DNA of 64,000 nucleotides, from NCBI RefSeq assembly GCF_901709675.1, contig NC_051099.1, positions 7,998,001 through 8,062,000 of the forward strand, given 5' to 3'. A program made the position numbers and the translations under genes. This DNA comes from Syngnathus acus (Eukaryota; Chordata; Actinopteri; Syngnathiformes; Syngnathidae). Below, one piece after another: positions 13,501-27,349 of this stretch; position 1 is the first letter of the stretch; the number at the start of each line of letters is the position of its first letter. Below the pieces are notes generated by a model. It saw nothing but the letters and a program-made list of their open reading frames with translations, was not told where the DNA came from and did not search any database.

Positions 13501-14134
13501 GTGTAGAATCTTCACTTTGATTGCAAGTGACGATATAGTCCTTGAGTTAGATCGGATTGAATTATTCTAGATGAGCCAAATATTGTTCTCAAATTCAATT
13601 GCAACCACAGAAAATTACACTTGGCAAATTTTACAAAGGTGAATTGTTTTAATTGATTAATGACGGTGCTAAAACTACTCAGAAAAATGTACGAGACCTT
13701 TCCCAGAGGCCAGTTCAGTCTTGACGGTTGTAATCTATGGGATTGCATACGCCGGGCTGGACATCATTTGGAGCCCTTACAGAGCATGAAGGTTGGATGG
13801 GGCACTGAGGAAATTGCATTATTTCTTATCTCTGTCACCGCCTGTTCCCACCCAGGTTTGTTTGGGAGTTTTTCCTGGGTATTCGCAACATTTCGATCAC
13901 CGGGGTCACTACATTGTTATGTGCGGATGTGCTGGGATTGGGGAAGGAGTGGTGAGGAATCATGTGCAGAAAGATGGCTTCCAAGTGAGATGGACGATAT
14001 AAGCTAACTCAAAAGGTAGGAAAGAGGAAGTTTGCTCTTACCTGAGTAACAGTCAGACTGCATGGTTTAAATTTTTGTTATATTCTTCCAGAATTCCCGT
14101 TAAAAGACGAAGCCCCTTTATCACACTTCATAAA

Positions 14135-14157
14135 TTACCTTGCCTTGCCTTGCCTTG
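14135..14157 (+). repeat. Short CCTTG tandem repeat
   Basis: Four consecutive copies of the pentamer CCTTG. It is a small microsatellite with no function apparent. Confidence 0.8.
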
Positions 14158-17100
14158 TACTACAGCTTCTGCTCAGTCAACCATTTGTCATTCTTTCTAC
14201 ACTGATTATTATAGTTACGCACGACCTCACTCAAGGGGATTAAATAGGCACGGCTCATTCTTCCAAAGAGTAGAGAGAGATGAATTTTTCAAAACTTCAA
14301 GCCTTTTTCAAATTCTCAACACAACAACACACAATCTCTAAAATCATGTCGAAAGTATTCCAAAATGTTTTTATTGCAGCCATGCTTCGAAATTCCTTCA
14401 TTATTTTCTTCGTATTTGTCTAAATGATGCATCTTCAAACAGCGTGGACAGAGTCATTTAAAATGAGCCACAAGACGTTCTAGGATGTATAAATCTGCAA
14501 GCACAGTCCTACTTTGAATGCCAGTCTCCATCATGGATGAGATGAGAGATAACTGTGGTAACCATGGGCACAAGGCCCTCGTGACAAGGGCCTCAGTCAC
14601 TCATAAGCAAAACCCACACACACATTATAAAATACATGTCATCTGTGGTTTGTGAACCTGGCAAATGAGTTCAAATCAGACATTAACGATATTGAGAGGA
14701 CACGGATGCCCTTGTAAGTGGAAGAAACTAATTTATGCAACGCTGCTGCACACAAGAGACTTAAGAGGAGCTTCAAGATGCATTTCAAAGATGCACTCGT
14801 GAGGCGATAATGCGCTTCCTCCACCCAGTTGCGGGGAAACACCACCCTCTGCTGCACACACTTGTCATTGCATCATTGAGTGGTCTAGCGCCGATTGGGC
14901 AAAAAACTACCAAATAGTGGAGAGTTCTCTCTTCAAACACATATAATTAAATTTGTCCTTTGGCCACGTCTAATTTTCTAACATTATATGCAAAGTGAAA
15001 CTAGTAGCTTGTAGTATGTTACATTTGAGTTGCGGTGGCTGCAAACTAAAGAGATCTGCAGGCTTCCGTGGGTCGATCAAGTAAATGAACTGATTTGCAA
15101 CTGCAAGAGTGAGAGTTAAATAAATTAGAGGCACTGCGGCAGAGACTTTATCAGACAACCCTATCACAGAAGATGGTTCAAGTAATTGAGAAATGATCTC
15201 ATCCGCAGACATCTCACATCATTATGAGTCCAGCTTGCGACTGCATTGCTCATTCAAGAATAGCCACAAGAAAAGAATAATCCCACACAGACACAATGAG
15301 GAAACATGATGACACATGCATCAGGAGCAACAGGGAAGCAGTATCTTCCCTCAAGGGTACCTTACGCTGTTTTGGGTTGCTAGGGAAACAACAAGAGGGA
15401 AAGATTAACAGGTGTGATTGCGAGACGACCGCACTCAGTTATGCTACCCTGTAAGACATGGGGGAGAGGTTGATGCAGCTGGTTGGTGGGTCCATTATTA
15501 TAATTCTGTTTCAAACTGTTTTCCTGGTATAAAGGCAAACTTGGGTGGGGAAAAAAACAGTCATTATACACAATGTGTGTTAAGTGATAGGTGTCCAAGA
15601 AAAGAAGCTAGTCACTGCAACAGTTCAGGTTAAACACATTAACCCCCTTTGGGGATGATCAAATGGAAGGCTGATGGCTCAGCTCACTTCACATGTGGAT
15701 CCTTTTTGTCGTTGACATCCAATGGTTAATAGTCACCACATCACCCTCTCCCAATCACTCCCTGTGTGTACAGAGCTTGAACCTCATTTTCTGAGAGGGA
15801 CAACTCTATGCTCTTATATGTGTCTCTCTGTGTGAGGATGGATTTTCATTCGGCCAAACAATAAAAGGTCATCCAGTCCAATCTAGAACAGAAGATGGAG
15901 ACAAGTCACGAGAGGCCTGACTGCAGATAGAAATAAAAGCCGAATGAGGATTTGTTCCCGACATTCAACATCCACTTAATCTCGGCTTCTTATTTTCCCA
16001 TTCTATCTGTCCCCCTCCTTCCAACACTTAACAGTCTCACTACCCATAGCTATGTGTTTAATAGGATGAGGGAAATCATGTTAAAGGCTTTAAAACCTCT
16101 GCAGTGAAACGGTGTCCATGTGCCAAGCTCGATCTGTGTCGAACAGCTTCTCATTCTTTGCCTGCACCAAAATGCTCTCCTCTTTATGGAGTTACTGAGC
16201 ACCAGCTCGCACCGTTCACGCCCACAGGCTCCGGCTCATTAATGGAGGAAAAAGAAAGTGGAATAGTGAAAGTCTGCAGTGTTTGTGTCAGGAGGTTTCC
16301 TCATATGATGGACCAGCCATGCCAAATAGAATAACGGGTTGCTAGGCAAGAAAGCTCCAAAGCAAGAGAATTGCATTGCATTCAAACTGAAACTTGTATT
16401 TTCTGTTGGCAAATAAGGAGGCTGCTGTCAGAATTAAAATATGGAACACAGACAACTGAATGTGCCATTATGTCCCGCTTTAAATTAGTCGGAATACAAT
16501 TTGATGGAATCAAATATGGATGCTAAAATCACATGAGGGGTACTCTGGAAGGAGGATTAATGCGTCATATCGAAAACAGTCCTATTGATGGTACATTGAA
16601 TAAAATGTAGTTACTTATATAATTAAAAGGGACATTATCAAATAAGTATAGGCTTAACATCATATATGTGTGTACTGTTTGTTAATTGCATGTCAAAATG
16701 GCAGCCAGTGTTTATTTACTTCCTCTGCCATCTTTTCCTCATGATGTCAGACAAATGAGAAAAGCAATGTCCTTGCCGTCGTCTTTTCAAGGAGGCTGCA
16801 GATTTGTGAGTCTGATACAGTCTTTACACTGCAGATGGCGCTGGTTGACTGTATCCAGTTTTTGCACCCCATCTTTCCTTAATCCTGTCGTGGTTCTGCT
16901 GTGAATAGGAGATAGTCACGGTGTGCAGCTAAGACTATCAGGAAGGAGAGGGGAAACCAGGATCCAAGCAGAAGATGAGAGGATGCATGTCGGCCAGCTC
17001 GGCAAATAGCATTCTAGTGAGGTGTAAAGATAAAGAAGAGGGAATAGGATTTATATGTGTAATCTATGTGGACATACAGTAGTGGGCTTCCTCGCAACAA

Positions 17101-19790
17101 TCGCGACGAATACAGTTTTATTCAGCATGATAAAATGACGGACTGACAGTGACAAATGCTTGCCCGGGCCGCAGAAGAATGATGAACGACGGACTGGGAA
17201 AATCTAATGAATTGCCCAACTCTGCTCATCTTCCGACCTTTTTTCTCTGAGTTGCAGGTGAAGGGTATCATTTTATTAGAGGGTATAATTTCCTACAATC
17301 AGCAGAATCTGGATCAGAGCAACCAAGCCCCCAGCCCTACCCCACCCCACAATCCACACACTCACTCGCTCACACTTTCTCTCTCACACACATATAGACG
17401 TGCACAAATCTCCTCCCACGGCCAGGGGCAGAGAAACCTCAGCACTGAGTCTCAGCGAGAAACCTCCCAAGTCTCCCTTGGTTCTACCTTCCACATGAGG
17501 TCACTTTCATCTTTGGATCTCTGGGCCAACACAGAGCAGAGAATACTGAGGAAAGCAGCACTAATGAGGGCCAAATGGTGACAGAGTGTAATTTGGGGTG
17601 AGGAAACTTTGGGGCAAGGTGATGGTTGAATACAAAGATGGAAGGTGAAGGATGGAGAGATGGAGGTGGAGCAGTAGTGTCAAATCTGGACGGATAAAAC
17701 TATTGTGCACAAACACACACATGAACACATCACATGCTTAACCAAGCGGTCGTGAATAAGACGATTATGCGACTGAGTTTCCTGGAATGTTTTCTGCTGT
17801 ACTCCCTCACCCCAACACACACACACTAAACACACTAAACAGCCAACATGGAGGTGAAAGCACAGTCACCTTCCGCTGCCTATTCCAGTCACCCCATTGT
17901 CCTTGTAATCAAGACAACAATAACGTAACATGTGATATTTTATTGTGTTTTTCATATGATGCACTTTACTCTAGTTTATGACGGCGCTTCACTGTCATTA
18001 AATTCACGTCTTTCGGCTTTTATTACTTATCGCTGTGTATCGACGTACAGTATGTGCAAATGAGTGTGAGGAGTAATTATGTAGATTCTCTAGCATTACA
18101 GCAAGGGACCAGGAATTTATTTTTGAAATAGCAATACTGTATCTTGTGACAGAATCTTGCATAACTAGTTAATATTGTTGCCAGTGTGCATTTCTGGAAA
18201 ACAATCATCTATTTTATGGCTTGTTTTTCCCTCCATTTAAGTTTGTGTCACTGTACACAATGTGTTGGTCTTTACCGTGCCATAGATATAGTTTATAGAG
18301 TCATATTGTTGCCAAAGGAGCATAGTGGTTAGCTGACAAATGATGGCTGTAAAATAATGAGATTGTTGTGGCTCTTTATGAATTGCTAAATCACTACAAA
18401 GGATCTGCATGGAATGTTAAAATGCTAATAACATGCTACTGGGAATTTTTCCACTCTTAGAGCACCACATTTTCCCCCTAAATTCACTAATGAGTTAAAA
18501 TATAGACTTTCTGGGTCCAACATGAAATGAATTAGAATTCTCTTTGACAGTATCTTTTTTTGTGTTTAAGTCTGGAAAGAAACTCTTGGAAGCAACATAA
18601 TTGGACCCGGTTCAGAAGCTTTGATGTAAAATTGCTTCGGTGAAGAGCACTATTGTAAACTGGATTAGGAGTCAAGGGGGTAATAAGTAATCATTTTCAT
18701 TCTCTATCATCTTTGACTTCTCTTTTCTTGACCTGCATGAAAAGAGCTCGCAATGTCTTGCTTCGTCACCCATGCCCTTAATTACCTCCTAATCATCTAT
18801 TTTTAGTGATAGCATCACAAATTCAGCCACATTTTCTGTCATCTACATTGAAAAAAAAATGACAATAACCGCATATGAAAGTGGTAAAAAAAACTATAGA
18901 AGGCAAGTGACGAATGGAAAGACAGTAAGCGAAAAACTGCGCTTAATAGAGAAGAAATAGACTTCTGGCAATGCATGACAAATGATCTTCTAAGCTACGG
19001 GGCACTAGATGCTCTGCAGGCTAAAGACAAGGACCGTAATTAGACAGGCTTTCTCAAACCACGGCCGGACCAAGTCGCAATGAGCAAAGTGCAATCCTTT
19101 GCAGTGAGGACAAAATTAAGAACTCAAAGTTGAAATGCATTACTGGTTCATAAATAGACATAGAGCCATATTTATGCTCTAGCAGCCTAGCTGCAGAAAA
19201 TTCACACCAGCACACGCAGAACATGCAAACGCCTCGACATGCATAATACATCATCAAAACAGCGGCATGTCCTTTCACACATAATGTAAACATCTGTCTG
19301 ACTTCCCTGCATGACATTGAATGTCTTTATTATGTTTGCACTAGGAAAATGAGAGAAGATGTGGTTCTCCGAATCAATGTGTGACTCGAGATATATCAGC
19401 AAAAACGTGTTTGCAGTCACAAGACTCACTGCGGAGGAATCTGCTGAGTTTCTCATCTTATGCGTTATCATCGCAGTGGCTGTTTCTATTCAATTTTCAC
19501 ACTCAGTAATGGCAGCTTTAGCTCAATTCAGTTGCAATTTAGGATCATTTGGGATACCTACCACTAGTGCACTAACAAATTTATGACTGGTCACAACAAC
19601 ATAATCTTTCAAATTGTTGTAAGCTCCTGACGCAAATTAAATAATCACAATGTCACATCATACTCAATAACAATTCTATTTATTTTAGGATTAAAACAAC
19701 ATATTACAAAGGTAAAACATCTGATACTGCTGTATTAAACATAACGGAAACAAACAAAACAGATTTGGGAAGGCTAATTGTGTATCAGAA

Positions 19791-19832
19791 AATTAAATTC
19801 TTTATTGATCCCAAGAGGGGAAATCAATTGGG
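19791..19832 (-). mobile_element. Retroposon 3'-tail fragment
   Basis: The words TTCTTTATTGATCCCAAGAG and GGGAAATCAATTG resemble the conserved 3' end of CR1/Rex-type fish non-LTR retrotransposons. In forward orientation these typically end in GGGATCAATAAA plus a short tandem tail, so this copy would be in reverse orientation. How far the element extends to the right is unclear. Confidence 0.45.
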
Positions 19833-21747
19833 TGCGGGTCATTTGTTAATCACTGCACATTAATAATAGACATACGTATAGCCTTATGAACATTAATACT
19901 GCCATATTTGAGGATTGTAAGATGCTGGAAAAAGGAATGAATGTATTTCAGTAGTTCGGAACAAAATCCAGAAAGACAAAATGAGTGCAAGCAAGAAGCG
20001 AGGAAAAGCAGGAAGCGTTGGCAAGAAGGAACCACAAGAAAAGTTTGCAGAATGCAAAAATCATAAATAGACTGAATACAAGGACTTGAACAGGAACAGG
20101 GGAAATAAATAGACTCATGCTCAAAGCTGGTAGCACACAAAAGCGCAAAATCAGGTGCTTGGCTGAGAAGGCAGGAGCACGAAAGGACATCCGGAAGAAT
20201 TTGATGTACAGGGAATCCAATCACAAGATGCAAATCAGTGATGCATTCCAATGCACAGAAAAAGTTTCAGTACAAAAATATGACAAAAAAAACCCTGCGA
20301 TATTATGGCATGTCGATCAAATAAATATTGTCTGCACAGAACTGCCTGTGTGCACATCTGCATGTTCCCACACCGCAGACAGATAGAGTGGCATCTGTTG
20401 AGATATTTCTGCATGGTGAGAATTAATTGCAGACAGAGTCATGGCCCTGGTTGAGAGTCAAGCTTAATGTGGCAGCAGATGAGGGTTTGGGGTAAACAAG
20501 GCTTTGGCTGTCCTCCAAGGGAACTGAGAGGACAGAGTTGGTGGATTAAACGCAAGCAGTTTTGGCGAGAAAAATCAGCCCAGCCTGCTGTGGCAATGGC
20601 TGCAAAAACATGGACAACCTATGGCGGAGCGGGCATGAGTAGTGTATGTCAGAGCCCATTGCATTGCTCCTAACTGGCCCTCAAGCAAATTGTCTTCTGG
20701 TGCCTTGATAACATCTTAGATCTGGATGGTCTTCTGGTAGTACAAGCAAGCCCAGAGAGACTACACTGCAATATCCATGACAGTAATCCATTGCAGTTTC
20801 CCGGTGGTTCAAAGGCTGTCCTGCAGCAGAACTGCGCAACATCAAACAGAACTCACTTGAAGGGGACAGTGGAATGCGGAAGCTTCATCTCAGCTCAGCT
20901 ATGCATACTGCAACAGTAGCTTTGATTTTTACACTATTGAGAATACCATGGATCGAGAGTACACAGTAGATGGAGGATCGTGCAAATCATGACTAATAAC
21001 CCACAATATTGCAAAACTGGCATCATATTAGCATTGTCCATTTGAAAACAAAACACGGCAAGGCAAGGTTGAATTCTTCACAAAGGCAAATTGATGATAT
21101 TATTGTATACTCAGCAGTTTCCATCATTCATCATCATCAGCAGCACCATCATCTCATAACTACTAACAATTGATATTTTCACATCCGCTTCAAATTTGAA
21201 AAAGACAACGGTGAATTTGCAAAAATGAAAAAATAACATTGTAAATTAGCAATTTTTTGGTTAATTCGTATCGGACATCTCTGCCTTTATTAACCCTAAC
21301 AGATTTTCTTCCCACCGTCAAACTGATACTGCACAGCTGCAACCACAAGAAAAGTACATATTCATTTTTACTTTAAAAACGCCGCTCAATGTTTACATCA
21401 CATAAACATGCTGCAAAATCATGGAAGCTTAAGAACCAACTCGATATTGTTTTATCTCTCAGAATTTCTAAGTGGCCTAATACAAAATATCACCCAAAAA
21501 ATAAAGTATAGTTTGATTACACTGATTTCATCACCCGCTCCCTTTCTCCACAAGGTCAAGTTGGTGCCAGCGAAGATCTTGAGCTATTTAATCTGCTCAC
21601 GGCACTCGACTGTACCATAATCCCGCACGCGCCGTCTCGGTGTAAACACATTATGCCTCCAGCTGTAATCTGACTACAAATGACCACTGTTTTAAACCTT
21701 CTTTGCAACCACATGTTCATATAAAGCTCTCGATGCATTTTGACCAG

Positions 21748-21861
21748 AAGGGGGGGGGGGTTGGGGGGTGCGGGGCATAAATCCTACCAATACCCCCACC
21801 CTCTATTATCCCACGTCTGCAGCTGTGAATATGAGCAGGACATTTTTTTTGGAGGGGGGGT
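21748..21861 (+). repeat. Clustered G-runs
   Basis: Runs of G10, G6 and G4 lie between 21,750 and 21,776, followed by another G-run near 21,853. Four runs of three or more G within 30 bases meet the simple pattern for a G-quadruplex on the plus strand. The tract is intergenic. Confidence 0.7.
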
Positions 21862-24800
21862 ACGACCACCTGGTATGTCTGACAGCTGCAAATAGATGAC
21901 GCCTGTAAACAGAAAGAGAAAAGCACGCAGCTTACTGATACATACATTGTGTGCACCTTGCAAGGAGATGAGCAATGGCAAATCAACCCTTGAAACGCAT
22001 GCAGAAGACCACATGCTAAGTTTCTCTATGAGTGAAGACCTTATTGACAACAATATACGGTCATAAATCTTCACTAGCAAAGTCATCTTTGTCAAGGGTA
22101 CTGTCTGCATTGTATGTTCAAACCGGAGTGAACACGGGAAGCAGAAATCTGTCACGTTGATGTCACAAGCAGTAATTCATCCAATCTCAAGTCGACAAAT
22201 ATATAGCAGAAGACCTACTGCGGATTTGGCTCCTTCTAAATGTCTTTCACAATATTTGCTTTAGCGATATGAAAAGACCATTTCGAGAATGACAAATGTT
22301 CCAAATGCTTTTCATATTTCATCTGATATGAGAACAGATGGAACTTGTGATTGTCATTTTATTGATTCACTGAGCCACATAATTTCATGTAAAGCATGTT
22401 CAAGTGTTGATGACAGCCATCTTCAGTGATGGAGCGGAACTCATCATTAGCAATGTTCTACGTTTTGCACAACAAGAAATTACAAAGGTAAACTGAAAAT
22501 GTATCCAAGTTGTTAAGACTCAAACTTTTTTACGTATTTTCCAAGTATTATTTGTTCAGCACAGTTTAACCCCATTGTCCTTTTTCCCAAATCTTGATGA
22601 CTGCACATTCTCGAATGTCCGTTTTGCGAATCTCAACAAGCAAATCGTTTTCAAGCAGTTACGAAGAGCAAACCTCCAACCTACAAATGCACAAAATTTT
22701 GGATGACCCATTTCTAGTTGTTATCACTGTCATTGTCGTGATTCAGAAGGAGCAAACACTTCCCAGTAGGCCAGAAGGTGCAGCTCATCTATTATTATCG
22801 CTGGTAAAGACTCAGTAACCTAGATTGACTCCCACCGTTGAGTTCATAGTTTTGGAAACACACACTCTCAGCTTCAAAAGTCTTGGTACAGAGGATCTTA
22901 ATCCCACTGTTCCAATACCCAAGCAGGGGAATGCTAGCTCCTAATTGACATTTGGTTAGCTTTTAGTTTCACATCCAGAACCTGGCTCCAACTCTCTGAC
23001 CATATGATTACATCAGCAATGAAGAAAGCACCCATGTTGTGGCCTCAAGTGCTGCTCCAAATCCATTAATTTTTAACGTGATCAGAATACAATTTCATCC
23101 AAGTTCCAAATTCACCCATGGAGGATATAATAAATCTAAAATGTGGTCTTTATAACTGTAGTCCCACCATCTGAATAATGCACACATGCGGGTGAAATAC
23201 AAAAGTCTTGCTAAAAATGATGCAGGCCACTATTCCTGCATGTGAATCAACTGGGTATTAACAAAACATCCGCTTTTACAGATAGAAGTTAAAAGTGGCC
23301 TATATTCAAATAGCGTAGGGTGTGAAATGCAAAATTTTCAAGTAGCATAATTCTGGGTCACGAAAGACTAAAAACAAGGCATGAAATGGGATGTATTCTC
23401 AGATTGGAATCAGGCCTCCCCAAAAATGAATAAAAATCTGATTTAAAAAAAGATTAACAATTTTATAGCAACAGATCTGTTAATGTGAGCCCGATGTGTA
23501 CAAAACAAAAATACCTGCACCACACCTTTGACCTAAAAGTCGAGCCGAATTTCTTTCGACAAATTGTCCGGTTGCTAGGCCAGACAGGGGTGTGTCATCC
23601 AAGACGCCCTTGGTGCACTCAAACACGGCGTCTGCCTAAATCATGTTTAGATCCAAGGACAAAAGATGCCTCCTTAACCTAAGTGGTGTTTATCAGGATT
23701 TTCAGAAAAGCATTACATCATCATAATCAAGTTAATTCAGATAATTGCTGAATAGAACAATAAATACAGGTTCATTTGCATATATCATGAAAGTACTTGT
23801 CACTCTTGCTCACATAGCTGCATCGCGATGCTTTGTTCCATATTAGACAATAGCCGCCGCGGTGATGGCTAAGTATGTTTACATAAGAATACAAACGTAT
23901 GCACAAACACACACGCAAAGCCAGAAAGAGTTAAGCACATCAAAACAATTGGCCTAGTTCTGTCTTTGTCTCCCTCCTCCCGTTATCACTCTCTCTCTCT
24001 TTCGTTCTCGCTCGCTCTCCTTCAATCCGCCCTCAGCTCATCACGTTGTCCGTAGATGACAGGAGGCATTCTTCGCTAATCCCCCTCCATTATGCATCCA
24101 TGTGCAATCTGAAGCTTGCTTCTTGCATGCACAAATGATATTTCCACTGTCGGTGACCCATGGGTGCCTTGCTCATTAGCTCTGAGCTGTACATATCAGT
24201 CTCCATTTCACTCTTTGTTTTGTTCGATTCGGGTCATTATATGCTAATTGGGTTTGAAACATGAGAATTTCTTGGCACATGCGATGCATTTTTTTTTTTG
24301 CACATACTTTTGGATAACACAATGAACCTCATTCACGTTCCAAGTTACAATCCAAGAAACTGAATTCAAAAATGAGCCACTTTAAAGTGGAAATCAGACA
24401 TTGCAGTCCAGTTAATAGAAACTGATTTACATTTTTATGACTAAATGCGTACTGATTTGCAGGCTTTAATAAAAAATGACATTTTTGCACTTCTACTTGT
24501 AGTTCTCCTTTTCTCATGTACATCATTTTTTCCTTTTGCCTCAGGTTAAATGCGGCAGGTAAATCTGTAGGATTACCTTTGCCTTTCACTAAAAAAGTAA
24601 AGATTCCTCTATGCATGCTAATACGAGAAAACCCAACTCGTCACATTCTGCCAACTCTCAAATATCTTACTGACTGAAGACAGGATAATTCCATCTTCAC
24701 AAGGATGAAAAAAACATCACCGTTATAAAATAAAATTAAAAAATAATCTTCACCCACTGAACAGAGTAGGGACAAAATGCAGATTTGGAAGGTGGATGTA

Positions 24801-26309
24801 GCCGAAAGCGGAGGAGTCGATCTTTTGGGAGATCACATGTGCACCTCCCATCACAGATGTTCTGCTGATTTAGTATCATAACATCTCTAGGAGGCTCAAA
24901 GATTATTTTTCTGAAAACATTTTAGTAGTCTTAGTTTGATGCAGGAATATTTTGGTTTTAGAAAAGAGACTGTTTTGAGTGGTTACAATCATTTCTCATT
25001 GAACTCAAATACAAATCATCCAGAGGTTTAAATTCTCATAATTGGACGGTGACCTGACATTGAACATGAACGTTGACAGAAGACCACATTGATTCATCAA
25101 TTAAAGAATCTAATAAAACATTCAGAAAGAAAAACATCCCAAGAATACACAGGAAGGCTTTTGTGACACAAGTTGAGACTCAAGCAACAAATACTAACCT
25201 TTGGCAACGACTATCATCTCCATTAGGAGATTGATTCTTAACCCAGAATACAAGAGTGCACTTCAGAATGAGGAAATATTTTAGAAACGAGAAGAAAACG
25301 TTGACTTCTCTTGACTTGTGCATTATCTCTTGCGCACTTCCGTCGCGCCGTGCCCTTGTCCCTCCACCGAGACCAAACCACCGCTGTCAACTGTCAATCA
25401 AGTCGTGACGTACGGTGACCTTGTGTGGCATTGTTAGAAACCATTTGAATTGACCTTGGCTTTTGCTTCTGCTCCGAGTTTCCTGGGAAAATTGGCTTGC
25501 AAAAGAGGTGCCAAGGAAAATAGCGAGATTGATTAGCCCTCAGATCAGTTGCTTTAGTGGATTTGAAACCCGAAGTTCCGGGGAGATTTTCATAGGATTT
25601 CTATGTCCAATCACAGCACAGCATGACGGTGTCGTTTGACTATTAATTCGTTTGGCATCATGCACATGTCGTTCTTTAAACAGCTAAAACTGACATTTAT
25701 TTCCCTAAAGTATTTTCTTATATACACAGCTGAACATATAATACATTTCTGAATATGAGAAAGCGAGCAAATGTTTAGTTTTAACAAAGGTGATTCATAT
25801 CATATCAACCCAAATCTAATATTTGCTTTCAGACTGATTGAAGGCATAAAGCAACAAAAGAACGCAGCAGGGTATTTGGCTGGTGAGACGTCTAATGAGG
25901 CACAATGTCTGCCCATATGGAAGCATAGTTTTGTAAATGCTTCATTATTTTGTATTCATGCTTAAAAAACCAAAAAAGAGTCAAGGTTATTCCTTGCTTC
26001 AAAAGTGTGCACAACGACGTGGATGCCAGTATCAGCAGTATAAGATATAGGAATCAATATATTTAATGCTTTAATTTTGGATATGAGATGAATTAAATAA
26101 ATCACAGGGAGAGTGGCGATGACGACTTGATTAGGAGATTGCTGCTGTGGGAGCGCAATACTGACAGACGCAGGCAGCAGCAGCAGCAGCAGGGAAGACT
26201 CCACTAACAAAATACACTCATGTGTAGATGCATTTGTGTGTGTGGAAGGAGGTGAAGTGCCACAATGTGCTCCTTTCACCATCAGTTCTCCTCAACAATG
26301 ACTGGATTG

Positions 26310-26412
26310 CCCCCCCCCCCCCCCCTTTATTAACAAACAGACAACCAGCAGCCTCTTCAAAGGTGTGAATTTGTGAATTGGTCACTTACTGTTGTTTTTT
26401 TTTTTTTTTTTG
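26310..26412 (+). repeat. Poly-C and poly-T tracts
   Basis: A run of about 17 C near 26,311-26,327 is followed by a run of about 17 T near 26,395-26,411. These are simple homopolymers just upstream of the presumed fgf11 promoter. Lengths may be unreliable, because homopolymers of this size are prone to sequencing error. Confidence 0.85.
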
Positions 26413-26429
26413 CCAGACAACCTCACACA

Positions 26430-27349
26430 CTCACACATCACAGCTTCTCACCCCCTCCCTCTCTTTCTCTCTCTCTCTCCCTCGCACTCATGAATGTCAC
26501 CTCTACTGATGGTGGCTGCCGGAATTCACACACACATCCTCTCAAAACCACTCGCTGACTTTGGATGAGGAGGAGGAGGAAGCGGGGGCAAGGAGGGAGC
26601 GGGGGAGCCGGTGCTGAGGGGATTCGCTGAGGACTGTGGGAACGGAGCAATGCCATCCAGAGGCAGAAGCGGAGTCTCTATCTATCTGAGTCCATGTCTC
26701 TTCACCGTTCCCACAAGCGTCGTCAGCGTGCCGCCTGCTGTTCTACCTCTGGATTTAAATCCGCCGGATTACCGCTAGGACTTCCACATCATTGTTGGAC
26801 GCTGCCACCTTTAAATGGGAGGCAAAGTTCCTCCGTGGACTGCACAAATGGTGACAAACACCTTGATTTTTCATGCTTCTTTGATAGCTTCCTAGCATTA
26901 AAGATGATTTCACTTTTCTTGAGCAAAAGTCTTTTTATATGTGGAGTCATTTTTTTGTAATGCCTGAAAGTAGGACTAGTTACATTTTGAACTTGTCTAT
27001 GGAGGGAATCTTTATGGTGTTGAAAATTTGTGAAGAAAAGCATCATCCTTTTCCAAAGCCATCCTTGCTTCTTGTGATCAAAATGTGACTGTAGCACTTT
27101 CACTCTACGATATATTCGTGTGTGTGGCGAGTGTACATTGGACTGCAGGTGAACTTGCATCTCTCCCAGTTCTTCCATCTCCGCGCCCACTAAACTGTTC
27201 CCTGTTAACCCACTTAGGGTTCCCCTGTGGGGGCTTCTCTACAACCTTTCGTCCTACTCCAGATTTTGCAGCAAGTAAAAGCTCCAGCAGCAGAAGGGGC
27301 GCAGGAAAGGAAGACACCCCCCTCCCAAAGTTGAGAGGGGGGTGGGAAA
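26430..27349 (+). promoter_or_regulatory. fgf11: Presumed fgf11 promoter and 5' UTR
   Basis: The 900 bases before the fgf11 start codon contain a CT repeat (26,456-26,484), a purine-rich GAGGAGGAGGAGGAAGCGGGG block near 26,570-26,610 and moderate CpG density, unlike the AT-rich DNA to the left. No TATA box is obvious. No splice pair was identified, so the 5' UTR could be continuous with the first coding exon. The extent is inferred from composition only. Confidence 0.4.

Larger units (their letters stand above)
13501..26400. other. Gene-free interval upstream of fgf11
   Basis: No coding exons are supported. Longer frames, such as one of 133 codons on the minus strand at 19,850-20,251, lack domain words and exon structure. 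The interval holds CT-rich runs near 23,990-24,030, G-runs near 21.75 kb, a retroposon 3'-tail at 19.8 kb and scattered homopolymers. Distal regulatory DNA for fgf11 may lie here but cannot be seen from a single sequence. Confidence 0.65.

Noticed and set aside
13780-14007. Overlapping plus-strand frames with GCAGIGEGVVRNHVQ-like text
   Set aside because: The two frames are of equal length and neither has a family match. Possibly old repeat sequence, but I could not identify it.
19850-20251. 133-codon minus-strand frame rich in Cys, Ser and Leu
   Set aside because: Composition of translated non-coding DNA next to a retroposon tail. No known motif.
26438-26656. Minus-strand frame starting MALLRSHS, recalling the FHF B-type start MALLRKSYS
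   Set aside because: It is on the strand opposite to fgf11, continues into translated GA repeats and has no donor at the expected place. The resemblance is coincidental.
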